A DNA stretch of 64,000 nt from Planomonospora sp. ID67723 (GCF_015711605.1 NZ_JABTEZ010000008.1:57338-121337), one strand, 5' to 3'. Numbered from the stretch's first letter, positions 40,217-49,346 are shown. The notes: generated from the letters alone by a model not told the origin. A program made the numbers and translations.

Positions 40217-41089
40217 ATGCTCCGGCTCCATGACACGCACAGCCGCCAGGCCGAGCCGATCGTGCCCGAGGGCGCGCGTTCCCTGCGGTTGTACGCCTTC
40301 GGCCCGCCCGTCCATCGCCCGGCCCACCTGGGAGACCTCCGCTCCTGGCTGCTGGCCGACCTGATCCGGCGGACCGCCGAGCGGTACCGGTTGCGGGTCC
40401 TGGCCTGCCGCGTGGCCGTCGCCGGCCCGCCGCCGGCCGTCGGGGACGCGCCCGGCCCGTCCCACGAGGAGGCCTTCCTGTCCGACTCCGTGGCGCTGAA
40501 CGTCCGGCCGACGGACTACCCGCTCGGCGCGGACCAGGCGGCGGACGTGGTGGCCGGCCTCGCCGCCACGGACGGGAACGGCCGGGACCACCTGACCCCC
40601 ACCGACGCGATCGCCCTCGAAGCGGGTGCGCGGGACGGCACGGTCCGATGGGTCCGCGGCGGGCGCCTGCTCTTCGAGGGCCGGGAACTCCCCGCGGGGC
40701 GGGACGAGCCCGGAGACGCCGTACGGCTCGGGGAGGTGGCGGCGGCCGGTCTCGATCCGCTGGCCGTACGGCTGGCGCTGCTGGGGCACCACTACCGCCG
40801 GGAGGCGGACCTCACCTGGGACGCCCTGCGCTCCGCCGACGGGACCCTGCGGTTCTGGCGTTCCCGGGTCGCGACGTGGTCGGAGGCGCCGAGCGCCCCG
40901 ATGCCCGCCGACCGGGTCGCCCGGATCGAGGACGCCCTCACCGACGACCTCGGCACCCCGCAGGCCCTTCGCCTCATGGACGAGCTGGAGAGGGACGAGA
41001 CGATCGCCCCCGGCTCCCGCTTCGAGGCCTTCCTCCACCTCGACCAGATCCTCGCCCTGGACCTGCCCGCGGAGATCGGCAGAGGCTGA
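40217..41089 (+). CDS. Cysteinyl-tRNA synthetase/MshC-like protein without catalytic motifs
   Basis: 290 residues from ATG 40217. The opening MLRLHDTHSRQAEPIVP and LRLYAFGPPVHRPAHLGDLRSWLLADLIRRTAER parallel the start of CysS/MshC enzymes. There, CGPTVYD-HIGH carries a zinc Cys and the ATP-binding HIGH motif; here the Cys reads Phe (YAFGPPV) and HIGH reads HLGD. Further on, FEGRELPAGRDEPGDAVRLGEVAAAGLDPLAVRLALLGHHYRREADLTWDAL matches the region containing KMSKS in the enzymes, but that motif is absent. The tail has DDLGTPQAL and HLDQILALDL as in CysS. It is about two thirds of normal length. It is most likely a non-catalytic paralogue; the role is unknown. Confidence 0.7.
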   Translation: MLRLHDTHSRQAEPIVPEGARSLRLYAFGPPVHRPAHLGDLRSWLLADLIRRTAERYRLRVLACRVAVAGPPPAVGDAPGPSHEEAFLSDSVALNVRPTDYPLGADQAADVVAGLAATDGNGRDHLTPTDAIALEAGARDGTVRWVRGGRLLFEGRELPAGRDEPGDAVRLGEVAAAGLDPLAVRLALLGHHYRREADLTWDALRSADGTLRFWRSRVATWSEAPSAPMPADRVARIEDALTDDLGTPQALRLMDELERDETIAPGSRFEAFLHLDQILALDLPAEIGRG

Positions 41090-41156
41090 GCCCCCGCCGC
41101 TCCGCGCGACGCCCGGTCCGCCCGGAATGTCGGTGCCGCCGGATAGCGTCGCGATC

Positions 41157-41633
41157 ATGACTGAGATCGGTGTCGCGGTACGGCTCGCGGAGACGCGGGA
41201 TCTTGACGGTGTGGTGGCCTGCAGTTCGGCGCTGTTCGCCGAGGACGCGGGGACCCGCGACCCGGCGCTGAACGTGAACTGGCCGAAGGAGTACGGCGCG
41301 GCCACGTTCGCCGGCGCGATGGAGGACCCCGACCGCCTGGTGCTGGTCGCCGACGACGGCGGCCGGATCGTCGGCCATCTGACCGGCTCGCTGTCCGGCC
41401 CCACCCCGATGCGCCCGGTCATGGTGGCCACGCTCGGCAGCATGTACGTCCAGCCGCACTACCGCGGCCGGAAGATCGGCGCCCGCCTGGTGGAGGAGTT
41501 CAGGGCCTGGGCCCGCGGCCACGGCGCGCAGTACGCCGGGGTGACCGCCTATGCGGGCAACGAGGGGGCGGGCCGCTTCTTCGAGCGCAACGGCTTCGCC
41601 CCGCACTCGGTGGTCCGGGAGACGATGCTTTGA
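41157..41633 (+). CDS. GNAT-family N-acetyltransferase
   Basis: 158 residues from ATG 41157. GNAT fold: VRLAETRDLDGVVACSSALF (N-terminal strand and helix), LVLVADDGGRIVGHLTGSL, VATLGSMYVQPHYRGRKIGARLVEEFRAWARGHGAQYAGVTAYAGNEGAGRFFERNGF. The acetyl-CoA pyrophosphate loop is HYRGRKIGARL. Transfers acetyl from acetyl-CoA to an unknown amine. It follows the CysS-like gene by 67 bases on the same strand. The spacer contains no clear terminator, so the two may be expressed together. Confidence 0.87.
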   Translation: MTEIGVAVRLAETRDLDGVVACSSALFAEDAGTRDPALNVNWPKEYGAATFAGAMEDPDRLVLVADDGGRIVGHLTGSLSGPTPMRPVMVATLGSMYVQPHYRGRKIGARLVEEFRAWARGHGAQYAGVTAYAGNEGAGRFFERNGFAPHSVVRETML

Positions 41634-41787
41634 CGCGCTCCCCGGTCCGAAGGCCGGGGATTCAGCCCGTGCCGCGGGTGCGGCACCTCTGAGGCTTCCT
41701 GCGGGGATGCAGGTTCAGCTCACATCCGACGGATCGTTGTCGATGAGCTCCATGCACCCACCGTTTTAGAAGTCTAAGGAGGCTCTC

Positions 41788-43473
41788 ATGGGTGATAGGC
41801 GTTCGCGCAAGCTGAAACTGACAGCGGTGATGACGGCGGCGGCAGTGTGTTTCGCGGTGCTGTCGGCACTGCTGGGATGGGCCGCCGTCAGCGGCAAGTC
41901 CACCATCGAAAGCGAGCAGCAGGCGCGGGATCGGCAGATCGAGCTGCGGGAACTGGCGATGCGGCTGGGCAACGCCTCGGACTTGCTGACCAACGAGGCC
42001 CGCATGTATGCCGTCACCGGTGACAACCGTCACCTGGAGGCCTATTGGGACGAGATCGACCAGACTCGTACCCGCGACAAGGTGATCACCAGGCTGCAGC
42101 AGCTGGGCATCCCCGCACAGCTGTTCGACCTGCTGGCCACCGCCAAGAAGAACTCCGACGCGCTGGTGGGCACCGAGACCCGCTCGATGCGGCTGGTGCT
42201 GGAGGCCACCGACGTCCCGCAGGCCCAGATGCCCGGCCCGGTGGCCGACTACCAGCTGGATGCCGCCGATGCGGCGCTGGACGCACGCGCCAAGATGACC
42301 AAGGCCGCCGAGATCATGTTCGACGACCAGTACGCCCGCGACAAGGCTCTGATCATGGATCCGGTCGCGCAGTTCCAGCAGGAGCTGACCGATGGCGCGG
42401 CCGGTCAGGTGAGCGACGCGCGTGCCTCCACCCAGCGCTCCATCAACTTCATGCTGGTGCTGGCGGTGTGCATCCCGGTGGCCATGGCACTGGTGCTGCT
42501 GGTACTGCACCGTACGGTCACCCGTACCATCGGCAACTACGTGGCCGCGCTGCGTGCACGCCACTCGCACGATCTGGACTTCGCCCTGCAGCCGGACGGC
42601 ATCGCGGAGCTGCGCGAGCTGGCCGAAGGGTTCAACACGCAGTTCGGGCAGGTCCGGGATCTGGTCACCGCGGTGCGCGCCAACGCCGATCAGATGAACT
42701 CCTCAGCCGACCAGCTCGCCGTGCTCAGCGCCCAGCTGGTCGACTCCAGTGGCCAGACCTCCACGCACACCTCTTCGGTGTCGCAGGTGGCCGCCGGGGT
42801 GTCCGAAAGCGTCGGATCGGTCTCGGCCGGTGTGCAGCAGATGACCGCCTCGATCGAGGAGATCTCCCGCGGCGCCACCGGCGCGGTCGAGGTGGCCAAC
42901 TCCGCCGTCACGATGGCCGAGACCACCCGCGCCACCGTCGCCCGGCTGGAAGACAGCTCCGCCGCGATCGGCAGCGTGGTCAAACTGATCACCACGATCG
43001 CCGAGCAGACCAACCTGCTGGCGCTCAACGCCACCATCGAGGCCGCCCGCGCCGGCGACGCCGGCAAGGGCTTCGCCGTCGTCGCCTCCGAGGTCAAGGA
43101 CCTGGCCCAGGAGACCGCCAAGGCCACCGGCGACATCAGCGCCCGCATGGACGCCATCCAGGCCGACACCGCCGCCGTCATCGAGTCCATCGGTGAGATC
43201 AGCGCGATCATCGGGCGCATCAACGAGTCGCAGACGACCATCGCCGCCGCGGTGGAGGAGCAGACCGCCACCACCGGCGAGATCGGCCGCAGCCTTTCCC
43301 AGGCCGCCAGCGGCTCCCAGCAGATCGCCACCGCCACCGTCAACGCGCAGTACACCGCCGATCAGGCCCGTAATGCCGCTGCGACCACCCAGCAGGCTTG
43401 CACCGACATGGCCTCCCTGGCCACCCGCCTGCACGACCTGGTGCGCGACTACCGCACCTCCGGCACCGCCTGA
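41788..43473 (+). CDS. Methyl-accepting chemotaxis protein (orphan)
   Basis: 561 residues from ATG 41788 with AAGGAGG upstream. Transmembrane helix 1 ([23 protein letters not shown]), an outside helical ligand domain (about 35-210), transmembrane helix 2 ([20 protein letters not shown]), a HAMP-like segment ([42 protein letters not shown]) and a long cytoplasmic coiled coil. The signalling tip is [43 protein letters not shown], which contacts CheA/CheW. No che or flagellar gene is in the window. The gene has its own terminator hairpin. It may serve spore motility, known in some Streptosporangiaceae relatives, or a non-motility signalling array. Confidence 0.92.
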   Translation: MGDRRSRKLKLTAVMTAAAVCFAVLSALLGWAAVSGKSTIESEQQARDRQIELRELAMRLGNASDLLTNEARMYAVTGDNRHLEAYWDEIDQTRTRDKVITRLQQLGIPAQLFDLLATAKKNSDALVGTETRSMRLVLEATDVPQAQMPGPVADYQLDAADAALDARAKMTKAAEIMFDDQYARDKALIMDPVAQFQQELTDGAAGQVSDARASTQRSINFMLVLAVCIPVAMALVLLVLHRTVTRTIGNYVAALRARHSHDLDFALQPDGIAELRELAEGFNTQFGQVRDLVTAVRANADQMNSSADQLAVLSAQLVDSSGQTSTHTSSVSQVAAGVSESVGSVSAGVQQMTASIEEISRGATGAVEVANSAVTMAETTRATVARLEDSSAAIGSVVKLITTIAEQTNLLALNATIEAARAGDAGKGFAVVASEVKDLAQETAKATGDISARMDAIQADTAAVIESIGEISAIIGRINESQTTIAAAVEEQTATTGEIGRSLSQAASGSQQIATATVNAQYTADQARNAAATTQQACTDMASLATRLHDLVRDYRTSGTA

Positions 43474-43479
43474 GTGCCC

Positions 43480-43504
43480 CTTCCCGCAGGCCTCCTGCGG
43501 GAAG
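43480..43504 (+). terminator. Terminator hairpin of the chemoreceptor gene
   Basis: CTTCCCGCAGG-CCT-CCTGCGGGAAG, an 11-bp perfect stem with a 3-base loop, begins 7 bases after the stop codon. No T run follows. Confidence 0.65.
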
Positions 43505-43561
43505 GAGCAGGGCAGTGCAGGGCAAGGGACCTGACCGGACCTCGCCCTGATCGAGGCAACG

Positions 43562-43602
43562 GTTTCCGGCCCCGCCTGGGCGACCCCGGCGGGGCCGGAA
43601 AC
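43562..43602. repeat. 15-bp inverted repeat
   Basis: GTTTCCGGCCCCGCC and GGCGGGGCCGGAAAC pair perfectly around an 11-base loop. It stands alone between the chemoreceptor terminator and an MFS gene remnant, so it may be an old terminator or the scar end of a deletion. It lies in a 327-base stretch (43474-43800) without an intact gene. Confidence 0.55.
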
Positions 43603-43619
43603 GTGTCCGGAACCTGTCC

Positions 43620-43739
43620 GGGGCTCTCGCGGAGGCGTTCGGCCCGTCCACCGCCTTCGCCGTGGCGGGCGGGTTCGCGTTCGCCGCCGCCGGGCTGGCC
43701 CTCTCTCCCTTCCTCCGCTCTTCCGAGGGCCCTCCTTGA
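43620..43739 (+). pseudogene. C-terminal remnant of an MFS transporter
   Basis: One plus-strand frame reads GALAEAFGPSTAFAVAGGFA followed by FAAAGLALSPFLRSSEGPP and a TGA at 43737-43739. This is the typical last transmembrane pair of a major facilitator transporter (LAEAFGP-TAF-VAG). The frame upstream runs into the inverted repeat and loses similarity, and there is no start codon or ribosome binding site. About 40 codons remain. The reading is from pattern alone, so confidence is moderate. Confidence 0.45.
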
Positions 43740-43800
43740 TCGGGGAAGAGACGAGCCTCGCTGGGCGGGGCCGCACTCCCCGATCACGAGGCGGCGCGGC

Positions 43801-44277
43801 TCAGAGGGCGTGGGGGCTGGCGACGATGCCGTCCTCGTCGCTGTAGAGCCAGGCTCCCGGCGTGAAGACGACCTCGCCGAAGGTGACCGGGACGTCGGAC
43901 TCGCCGGCGCCGTCCTTGGCGCTCTTGCGGGGGTTCGAGCCGAGGGCCTTGATGCCCAGGTCCAGCGTGGCGAAGGCGGCCGTGTCGCGGACGGCGCCGT
44001 TGATCACGACGCCGGACCAGCCGGCGGCGACGGCGGAGGCGGCGATCAGGTCGCCCATCAGCGCGGTGCGCAGTGAGCCTCCCCCGTCCACGACCAGGAC
44101 CCGGCCCTCGCCGGGGGTGGCCAGGACCTGCTTGACCAGGGCGTTGTCCTCCAGGCAGCGGACGGTGGCGATGGCTCCCGAGAAGCGGGGACGCAGGCCG
44201 TACGAGCGGAACTGCGTCACGCAACTGGCCAGGATGTCACCGTGGGCGTCGATCAGATCGGCGGTCGTGAAGTCCAT
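43801..44277 (-). CDS. rraA: RraA family protein (putative 4-hydroxy-4-methyl-2-oxoglutarate aldolase)
   Basis: 158 residues from ATG 44277 (ATG 44286 also possible). Swivelling alpha/beta fold of Rra[25 protein letters not shown], the loop [39 protein letters not shown] (Gly-rich turn and the Arg/Asp of NGAVRD that in aldolases hold pyruvate and metal), [15 protein letters not shown], and [25 protein letters not shown]. In E. coli RraA inhibits RNase E. The Asp after GAVR supports aldolase chemistry in this branch. Divergent from the penicillin acylase gene. Confidence 0.88.
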   Translation of the reverse strand: MDFTTADLIDAHGDILASCVTQFRSYGLRPRFSGAIATVRCLEDNALVKQVLATPGEGRVLVVDGGGSLRTALMGDLIAASAVAAGWSGVVINGAVRDTAAFATLDLGIKALGSNPRKSAKDGAGESDVPVTFGEVVFTPGAWLYSDEDGIVASPHAL

Positions 44278-44363
44278 GCGCCGCATTCTGTCCGACGAGG
44301 AGAGGGTGCCCGCATGCCGGGGGGCTGCCAAACTTGCTGGGACATGTCATGGAGGAGGTCTTT

Positions 44364-46997
44364 GTGAGGTTCCGGCCGTATGCCTGGATGCCCCGGCCGC
44401 TGACCTGGCTCGCGCGGGTGCTCACCGTTCTCGTGGTGCTCGGGCTGGCCCTCGGCGGGGTGGTCGTGTGGAACGTGCGCGCGTCGTTCCCGCAGCTCGC
44501 GGGTGAGCTCAAGGTGGACGGCCTGGTCGGAAAAGTCACTGTGTATCGCGACAAAACAGGGATTCCTCATATCTATGCGGATTCTCCGGAGGACCTGTTC
44601 CTCGCCCAGGGATACGTGCACGCGCAGGACAGGTTCTTCGAGATGGACTTCCGCCGGCATGTGACCGCCGGGCGGCTCTCCGAGATGTTCGGCGCGGCGA
44701 CGCTCACCGAGGACAAGGTCATCCGGACCATGGGCTGGCGGAGGGTGGCCGAGGAAGAACTGCCGCTGCTGGCCGAGAAGACCCGGCACTACCTCGACGC
44801 CTACGCCAAGGGCGTGAACTCCTGGATGGACCGGAATCGGGGTGCCGCCGCCAGGAGCCTGGAGTACGCGGTCATGCAGCTCACCAACTCCGGCTACGAG
44901 CCCGAGCCCTGGACTCCGGTCGACTCCCTGGCCTGGCTCAAGGCGATGGCCTGGGACCTGCGCTCCAACATGAGCGACGAGATCGGCCGGGCGCTCGCGG
45001 CGACGCGGCTGCCGCGCGGGCGGGTCGAGCAGCTCTGGCCCGGCTACCCGTTCGCCGAGCACCAGCCGATCGTGACCCGGGGCTCGGTCGCCAGGGGGCG
45101 GTTCGACCAGGACGGGGAACCGAGGAGCAGCGTCACCCGGCAGCCGGACGCCCCGCCCGCCGCCGGGGCTCTGGCCCGGGCCGCGGCGGCCGTGCGGGCG
45201 GTGCCGAGCCTGATGGGCGACCCCGCGGGCGGCAGCGGCATCGGCTCCAACTCCTGGGTGGTGAGCGGCGAGCACACCGTCTCGGGCAAACCGCTGCTGG
45301 CCAACGATCCGCACCTGTCGGCCGCCCTGCCCTCGGTCTGGTACCAGGCCGGGCTGCACTGCCGCAAGAAGAGCGCCGCGTGCCCGTTCGACGTCACCGG
45401 GTTCACCTTCTCCGGCGTGCCCGGTGTGGTCATCGGGCGCAACGACAGGATCGCGTGGGGCTTCACCAATCTCGGTCCCGACGTCGCCGACCTGTACATG
45501 GAGAAGGTCAAGGACGACTCCTACCTGCTGATGGGCCAGTGGAAGCCGCTGGCCGTACGGACCGAGACGATCGAGGTGGCCGGAGGCGGGCCGGTCCGGC
45601 TGCGGGTCCGGGACACCATGCACGGGCCGATCATCTCCGACGTCATGGAGGGCGTGCGGAAGGCGCTGCCCGGCGCGATCGAGACCGCGGAAGACCTCTC
45701 GGGGGACGCCACCGGAAACATCCCGGAGGAGGCGGCCGACGCGGTCGCGCTCAAGTGGACCGCGCTGGAGCCGGGCCGGAGCGCCGACGCGATCTTCGCT
45801 CTCGACGCCGCGCAGAACTGGCAGGAGTTCCGCACGGCCGCCGCCAGCTTCGACGTGCCCTCGCAGAACCTGGTCTACGCCGACGTCGACGGCAACATCG
45901 GCTACCAGGCCCCCGGCAGGATCCCGGTCAGGGCCAAGGGCGACGGCACCTGGCCGGTCCCCGGCTGGAGCGGCGAGTACGCCTGGCAGGGCACGATCCC
46001 CTTCGACGAGCTGCCCAGCCTCTACAATCCGCCGGAGGGCTACATCGTGACCGCGAACAACGCGGTCGCCGATCCCGAGCGCTACCCGCACCTGCTCACC
46101 AGGGACTGGGCGTACGGCTACCGCTCCCAACGCATCCTGGACCTGCTGCGGGATGCGCTGAAGGACGGCGGAAAGGTCGACGTCGAGGCCATGAGCGGGC
46201 TGCAGCAGGACAGCCGCAACGGCTTCGCCGGGTTCCTGGTGCCCCGGCTGATGGAGCTCGACCTGGCCGGACCCGCGAAGGACGCCCGTGAGCTGCTGCG
46301 CGGCTGGGACGGCTCCCAGGGCCTGGAGTCGGCCCCGGCGATGTACTTCAACGCCGTCTGGCGGCACCTGTTGATCGAGACGTTCAACGACGACCTGCCC
46401 GAGGGCGCCCGGCCTGGCGGCGGCGACCGCTGGTTCGAGGTGGTCCGCGTCATGCTGGATCGGGAGGCCGACCCGTTCTGGGACGACGCCGGGACGGCCG
46501 GCCGCGCGGAGACCAGGGACGACATGCTGCGCCGGGCCCTGGCCCTGGCCTACGACGAGCTGAGCGCCCGCCTCGGACCGGACGTGGCGGCATGGCGCTG
46601 GGGCGACCTGCACTCCCTGACGCTGACCCACCAGTCACTGGGCACCTCGGGGATCGGCCCGGTCGAGTGGCTGTTCAACCGGGGCCCCTTCCCGGTGAGC
46701 GGCAACGACGACGCGGTCAACGCGGCCGGCTGGGACGTCCAGGAGGACTACGCGGTGGGCTGGCTGCCCTCCATGCGGATGGTCGTCGACCTGGCCGATC
46801 CCGACCGGTCCCGGTGGGTCAACCTGACCGGCGCCTCCGGCCACGCCTTCCACGACAACTACGCCGACCAGGCGCCGCTGTGGGCGAGCGGGCAGACCAC
46901 GCCCATGCTCTCCCGCGAGGAGTCGGTCAGGAAGGCGGCGGCGAACACGCTCACGCTCCTGCCGGGCGCGGCCCCGGTCCAGGCTCCGGCCCCGTAG
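44364..46997 (+). CDS. Penicillin acylase family N-terminal nucleophile amidase
   Basis: 877 residues from GTG 44364, which has GGAGGAGG 5 bases upstream; earlier in-frame starts overlap that site. An N-terminal membrane helix (LARVLTVLVVLGLALGGVVVW) acts as anchor or signal. The alpha-chain region follows (VTVYRDKTGIPHIYADSPEDLFLAQGYVHAQDRFFEMDFRR). The autoprocessing point is GIGSNSWVVSG, making Ser295 the nucleophile of the beta chain, followed by GKPLLANDPHL and PGVVIGRNDRIAWGFTN. The spacer before it (about 235-290) is Ala/Pro-rich. Members cleave beta-lactam side chains, acyl-homoserine lactones or similar amides; the substrate is not predictable. Located outside the membrane. Confidence 0.9.
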   Translation: MRFRPYAWMPRPLTWLARVLTVLVVLGLALGGVVVWNVRASFPQLAGELKVDGLVGKVTVYRDKTGIPHIYADSPEDLFLAQGYVHAQDRFFEMDFRRHVTAGRLSEMFGAATLTEDKVIRTMGWRRVAEEELPLLAEKTRHYLDAYAKGVNSWMDRNRGAAARSLEYAVMQLTNSGYEPEPWTPVDSLAWLKAMAWDLRSNMSDEIGRALAATRLPRGRVEQLWPGYPFAEHQPIVTRGSVARGRFDQDGEPRSSVTRQPDAPPAAGALARAAAAVRAVPSLMGDPAGGSGIGSNSWVVSGEHTVSGKPLLANDPHLSAALPSVWYQAGLHCRKKSAACPFDVTGFTFSGVPGVVIGRNDRIAWGFTNLGPDVADLYMEKVKDDSYLLMGQWKPLAVRTETIEVAGGGPVRLRVRDTMHGPIISDVMEGVRKALPGAIETAEDLSGDATGNIPEEAADAVALKWTALEPGRSADAIFALDAAQNWQEFRTAAASFDVPSQNLVYADVDGNIGYQAPGRIPVRAKGDGTWPVPGWSGEYAWQGTIPFDELPSLYNPPEGYIVTANNAVADPERYPHLLTRDWAYGYRSQRILDLLRDALKDGGKVDVEAMSGLQQDSRNGFAGFLVPRLMELDLAGPAKDARELLRGWDGSQGLESAPAMYFNAVWRHLLIETFNDDLPEGARPGGGDRWFEVVRVMLDREADPFWDDAGTAGRAETRDDMLRRALALAYDELSARLGPDVAAWRWGDLHSLTLTHQSLGTSGIGPVEWLFNRGPFPVSGNDDAVNAAGWDVQEDYAVGWLPSMRMVVDLADPDRSRWVNLTGASGHAFHDNYADQAPLWASGQTTPMLSREESVRKAAANTLTLLPGAAPVQAPAP

Positions 46998-47004
46998 GCG
47001 GCCG

Positions 47005-47454
47005 TCACCCCGGCGGCGGGCCCGTCCGGCCGCCGGGTCCGGTCCGGGCCCACCAGGGCGGCGTGCGGAGGTAGTTGCCGTCCTCCAGGTCGGCCAGCCG
47101 CTCGAAGACGTTCCACGAGGCAGGGTTTCCGCAGACCAGCACCGAGACGACCACCGCGACGGCGTAGAGCGGGAGCATCGGCAGGCCGGCGCAGGCCGCG
47201 TACTGCGAGGCGTGCCGGTCCTCGTGGCGGAGCAGGCGGCCGGTGAGGAAGCCCTCCCCGTGCTTGGTGAGGACCACGTTGCCGATGGTGAAGGCCCCGG
47301 CGATCGGGAAGGGGAGGCGGTAGCCGTACCCCAGCACGAGGCCGTCGGGGCCGGGCGCCAGGCGCGCGCGGCCGAGGCGGGCCACCAGCAGGCCCAGCGG
47401 TGTGGAGAGGTTCGCGTAGTTGAGGACCCGCCGCATCCGATGCCACCGCCGCAT
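47005..47454 (-). CDS. Small membrane protein with HExxH motif
   Basis: 149 residues. LNYANLSTPLGLLVARLGRAR opens the protein, followed by GLVLGYGYRLPFPIAGAFTIGNVVLTKHGEGFLTGRLLRHEDRHASQYAACAGLPMLPLYAVAVVVSVLVCG and then NVFERLADLEDGNYLR. The string HEDRH fits HExxH, the zinc motif of metallopeptidases, and lies right before a hydrophobic segment. Similar proteins in Streptomyces are annotated hypothetical (from memory). With so small a domain, activity is uncertain. It is convergent with the acylase gene (7-base gap) and downstream of the flavin reductase gene on the same strand. Confidence 0.65.
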   Translation of the reverse strand: MRRWHRMRRVLNYANLSTPLGLLVARLGRARLAPGPDGLVLGYGYRLPFPIAGAFTIGNVVLTKHGEGFLTGRLLRHEDRHASQYAACAGLPMLPLYAVAVVVSVLVCGNPASWNVFERLADLEDGNYLRTPPWWARTGPGGRTGPPPG

Positions 47455-47469
47455 ACCGGTGATTGTGCG

Positions 47470-47976
47470 TTATCCGGGCAACCTGCGGTAGCGGCCCTCG
47501 TGGTAGAGCAGGGGTGAGCCGTCGGCCGGGGTCGCCACCGCGACCACCTCTCCGACCACGATGGAGTGATCGCCGCCGTCGTGGACCGCGGTGGTGCGGC
47601 ACTCGACGGTGGCCAGGGCGTCGTCGAACAGCGCGACGCCCAGCTCGCCGTGGTGGTGCGGGTGACCGGCGAGCTGGCCCTCCAGCGGGCGGCCCCGGTG
47701 GGCGAAGAAGCGGGAGGCGTCCTCGGCGGTGTCGCGCAGGACCGACACGCCCCACACCCCCGCCTCGAGCACGGCGCCGTGGAAGCGGGCGACCTTCTCC
47801 ACGCAGAACAGCGCGAGCAGCGGGTCGAGGGAGACCGAGGCGAAGGAGTTGACGGTCATCGCGTAGTCGGCGCCGTCGCGGCGGGTGGTGACGATGGCGA
47901 TGCCGGTCGCGAAGCGCCCCACGGCCCTGCGGTAGGCGTCCCGGTCGGCTCGATGCTCTGTCTGCACGGAGACCAC
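47470..47976 (-). CDS. Flavin reductase family protein
   Basis: 168 residues from GTG 47976 (GTG 47967 is an alternative). FMN-binding split barrel of the HpaC type: YRRAVGRFATGIAIVTTRRDGADYAMTVNSFASVSLDPLLALFCVEKVARFHGAVLEAGVWGVSVL, with FxTGIxIVTT, the TxNSFxSVSLDPPL-like flavin loop and the later HSIVVGEVV. It uses NAD(P)H to make reduced flavin for a partner monooxygenase, or acts as an FMN-dependent oxygenase. No monooxygenase is adjacent. It lies 9 bases after the DUF6113-like gene on the same strand. Confidence 0.88.
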   Translation of the reverse strand: MVSVQTEHRADRDAYRRAVGRFATGIAIVTTRRDGADYAMTVNSFASVSLDPLLALFCVEKVARFHGAVLEAGVWGVSVLRDTAEDASRFFAHRGRPLEGQLAGHPHHHGELGVALFDDALATVECRTTAVHDGGDHSIVVGEVVAVATPADGSPLLYHEGRYRRLPG

Positions 47977-47985
47977 TTTAGGTAA

Positions 47986-48429
47986 TCAGGACGGGTCCGG
48001 ACGGACCGGGGCACGGCCGTACGAATGCTGGGCGAGCAGCCATGACCCGCCGCCCTTCGAGGGGGCGAGCAGGACTCCTGCCATGACGGCGAGCATGCCC
48101 CCGTAGAGGTAGACGTAGCCGGACAGGTCGTCGGCGACGATGAGGTCGCCCTCCGGGCGCTGGGAGAGCCAGAGCATCGTGACCAGGATCCAGCCGACCG
48201 CGGGCGCCAGGGCGGCCGGCTTGCCGCGCAGCATCCGACCCGCGCCGTAGCAGAGCCCGAAGAGCAGCGCGATCCACCCGATGGCCGAGACCGGGACGGG
48301 CCGGAGATACCACGAATGGTGGAAACCGCCCAGCACACCCGAGACGAGGCCGGGGACGGCGAGCACGGCGTACGTCACCGCGGTGAGCGCCGCCGAAGGC
48401 CGCTCCACTCCGGGGACCTGCTCCGTCAT
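47986..48429 (-). CDS. DUF6113-like four-helix membrane protein
   Basis: 147 residues from ATG 48429. Four hydrophobic segments (TYAVLAVPGLVSGVLGGFHHSWYL, IGWIALLFGLCYGAGRML, LAPAVGWILVTMLWLSQRPEGDLIV, YVYLYGGMLAVMAGVLLAP). The position right after mshB and the motif SQRPEGDLIVADDLSGYVYLY fit, from memory, the DUF6113 family of actinobacteria. Function unknown. The genetic link with mshB is recurrent, so a connection with mycothiol or the membrane redox state is possible but unproven. Confidence 0.65.
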   Translation of the reverse strand: MTEQVPGVERPSAALTAVTYAVLAVPGLVSGVLGGFHHSWYLRPVPVSAIGWIALLFGLCYGAGRMLRGKPAALAPAVGWILVTMLWLSQRPEGDLIVADDLSGYVYLYGGMLAVMAGVLLAPSKGGGSWLLAQHSYGRAPVRPDPS

Positions 48430-48440
48430 GACCACCGAGG

Positions 48441-49346
48441 CTATCCGATGCCCGCGAAGAGATCGTTCTCACGGTCGTACGGCTCGCCGATGCCGCCCGC
48501 GTCGACCGGCGCTCCCGGCCCCGCGGGACCGGGCACGCCGGCGCGCAGGATGAAGTGCTCGACCCCGGACGCCTCCTGGCCGATGTCGTTGGACAGGGCG
48601 AACCAGGGCGCGTCCACGCTGATCTGGGTGGCGTGCGCGCGCATCGCGTCGAGCTTGGCGCCGACGTACGCGCGGGCGTCCACCTCGGTGGTGACGTCGC
48701 GGTCCGCGCAGCCGTACGGCAGGTCGTCGACGTCCTCGACCAGGAACCCGGTACCCGCCTCGCGCATGGCCTCGGCCGCCCGGCGCATCGACGACCTGGT
48801 CGTCGCGGTGAGGTAGAACTTGGCGACCCGCCACGGCTCGCCCGTGCCGAAGGCGGGGTCGGCGGCCAGCTCGAGGGCCCGCCGGGAGACGCGGTGGGCC
48901 TGGATGTGGTCGGGGTGACCGTAGAAGCCGTTCTCGTCGTAGGTGACGAGGACCTGGGGGCGGACCTCGCGGATCACTGCGACCAGCTCCCCGGCCGCCT
49001 CGTCGAGGTCCGCCTGCCAGAAGGCGTCGGCCCGGTGGTTGGAGGCCGCGCCCATCATCCCGGAGTCGCGCCAGCGGCCGGGGCCGCCCAGGAAGCGGTG
49101 GTCGGTGACGCCGAGGGCCTTGCAGGCCGCGGCGAGCTCGCCGACGCGGTACTCGCCCAGGGAGTCGTCGCGGTCGGCGGCCAGGTGGGCGAGATCCGGC
49201 GGGATGACCTCCCCTTCCTCGCCCCGCGTGCAGGTGACGAGGGTGACGCGGGCGCCCTCGGCGGCGTACCTGGCCATGGTGGCCCCGGTTCCGATCGTCT
49301 CGTCGTCGGGATGGGCGTGCACGAGCAGCAGGCGCCGGTCATTCAT
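48441..49346 (-). CDS. mshB: Mycothiol biosynthesis deacetylase MshB
   Basis: 301 residues from ATG 49346. Zinc-dependent deacetylase (LmbE/PIG-L fold) that removes acetyl from GlcNAc-inositol, the second step of mycothiol synthesis. Zinc ligands and base: [22 protein letters not shown] (AHPDDE) and [10 protein letters not shown]. Further marks are [30 protein letters not shown] and the MshB-specific [42 protein letters not shown]. Length equals known MshB. Divergent from the S9 peptidase with 173 bases between; followed by the DUF6113-like gene after 11 bases. Confidence 0.93.
   Translation of the reverse strand: MNDRRLLLVHAHPDDETIGTGATMARYAAEGARVTLVTCTRGEEGEVIPPDLAHLAADRDDSLGEYRVGELAAACKALGVTDHRFLGGPGRWRDSGMMGAASNHRADAFWQADLDEAAGELVAVIREVRPQVLVTYDENGFYGHPDHIQAHRVSRRALELAADPAFGTGEPWRVAKFYLTATTRSSMRRAAEAMREAGTGFLVEDVDDLPYGCADRDVTTEVDARAYVGAKLDAMRAHATQISVDAPWFALSNDIGQEASGVEHFILRAGVPGPAGPGAPVDAGGIGEPYDRENDLFAGIG

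Noticed and set aside
38177..41443. A 1,088-codon minus-strand open frame across cassette gene C and downstream genes
   Set aside because: Spans three plus-strand genes with recognisable domains. Composition is that of a GC-rich shadow frame and no start signal is visible.
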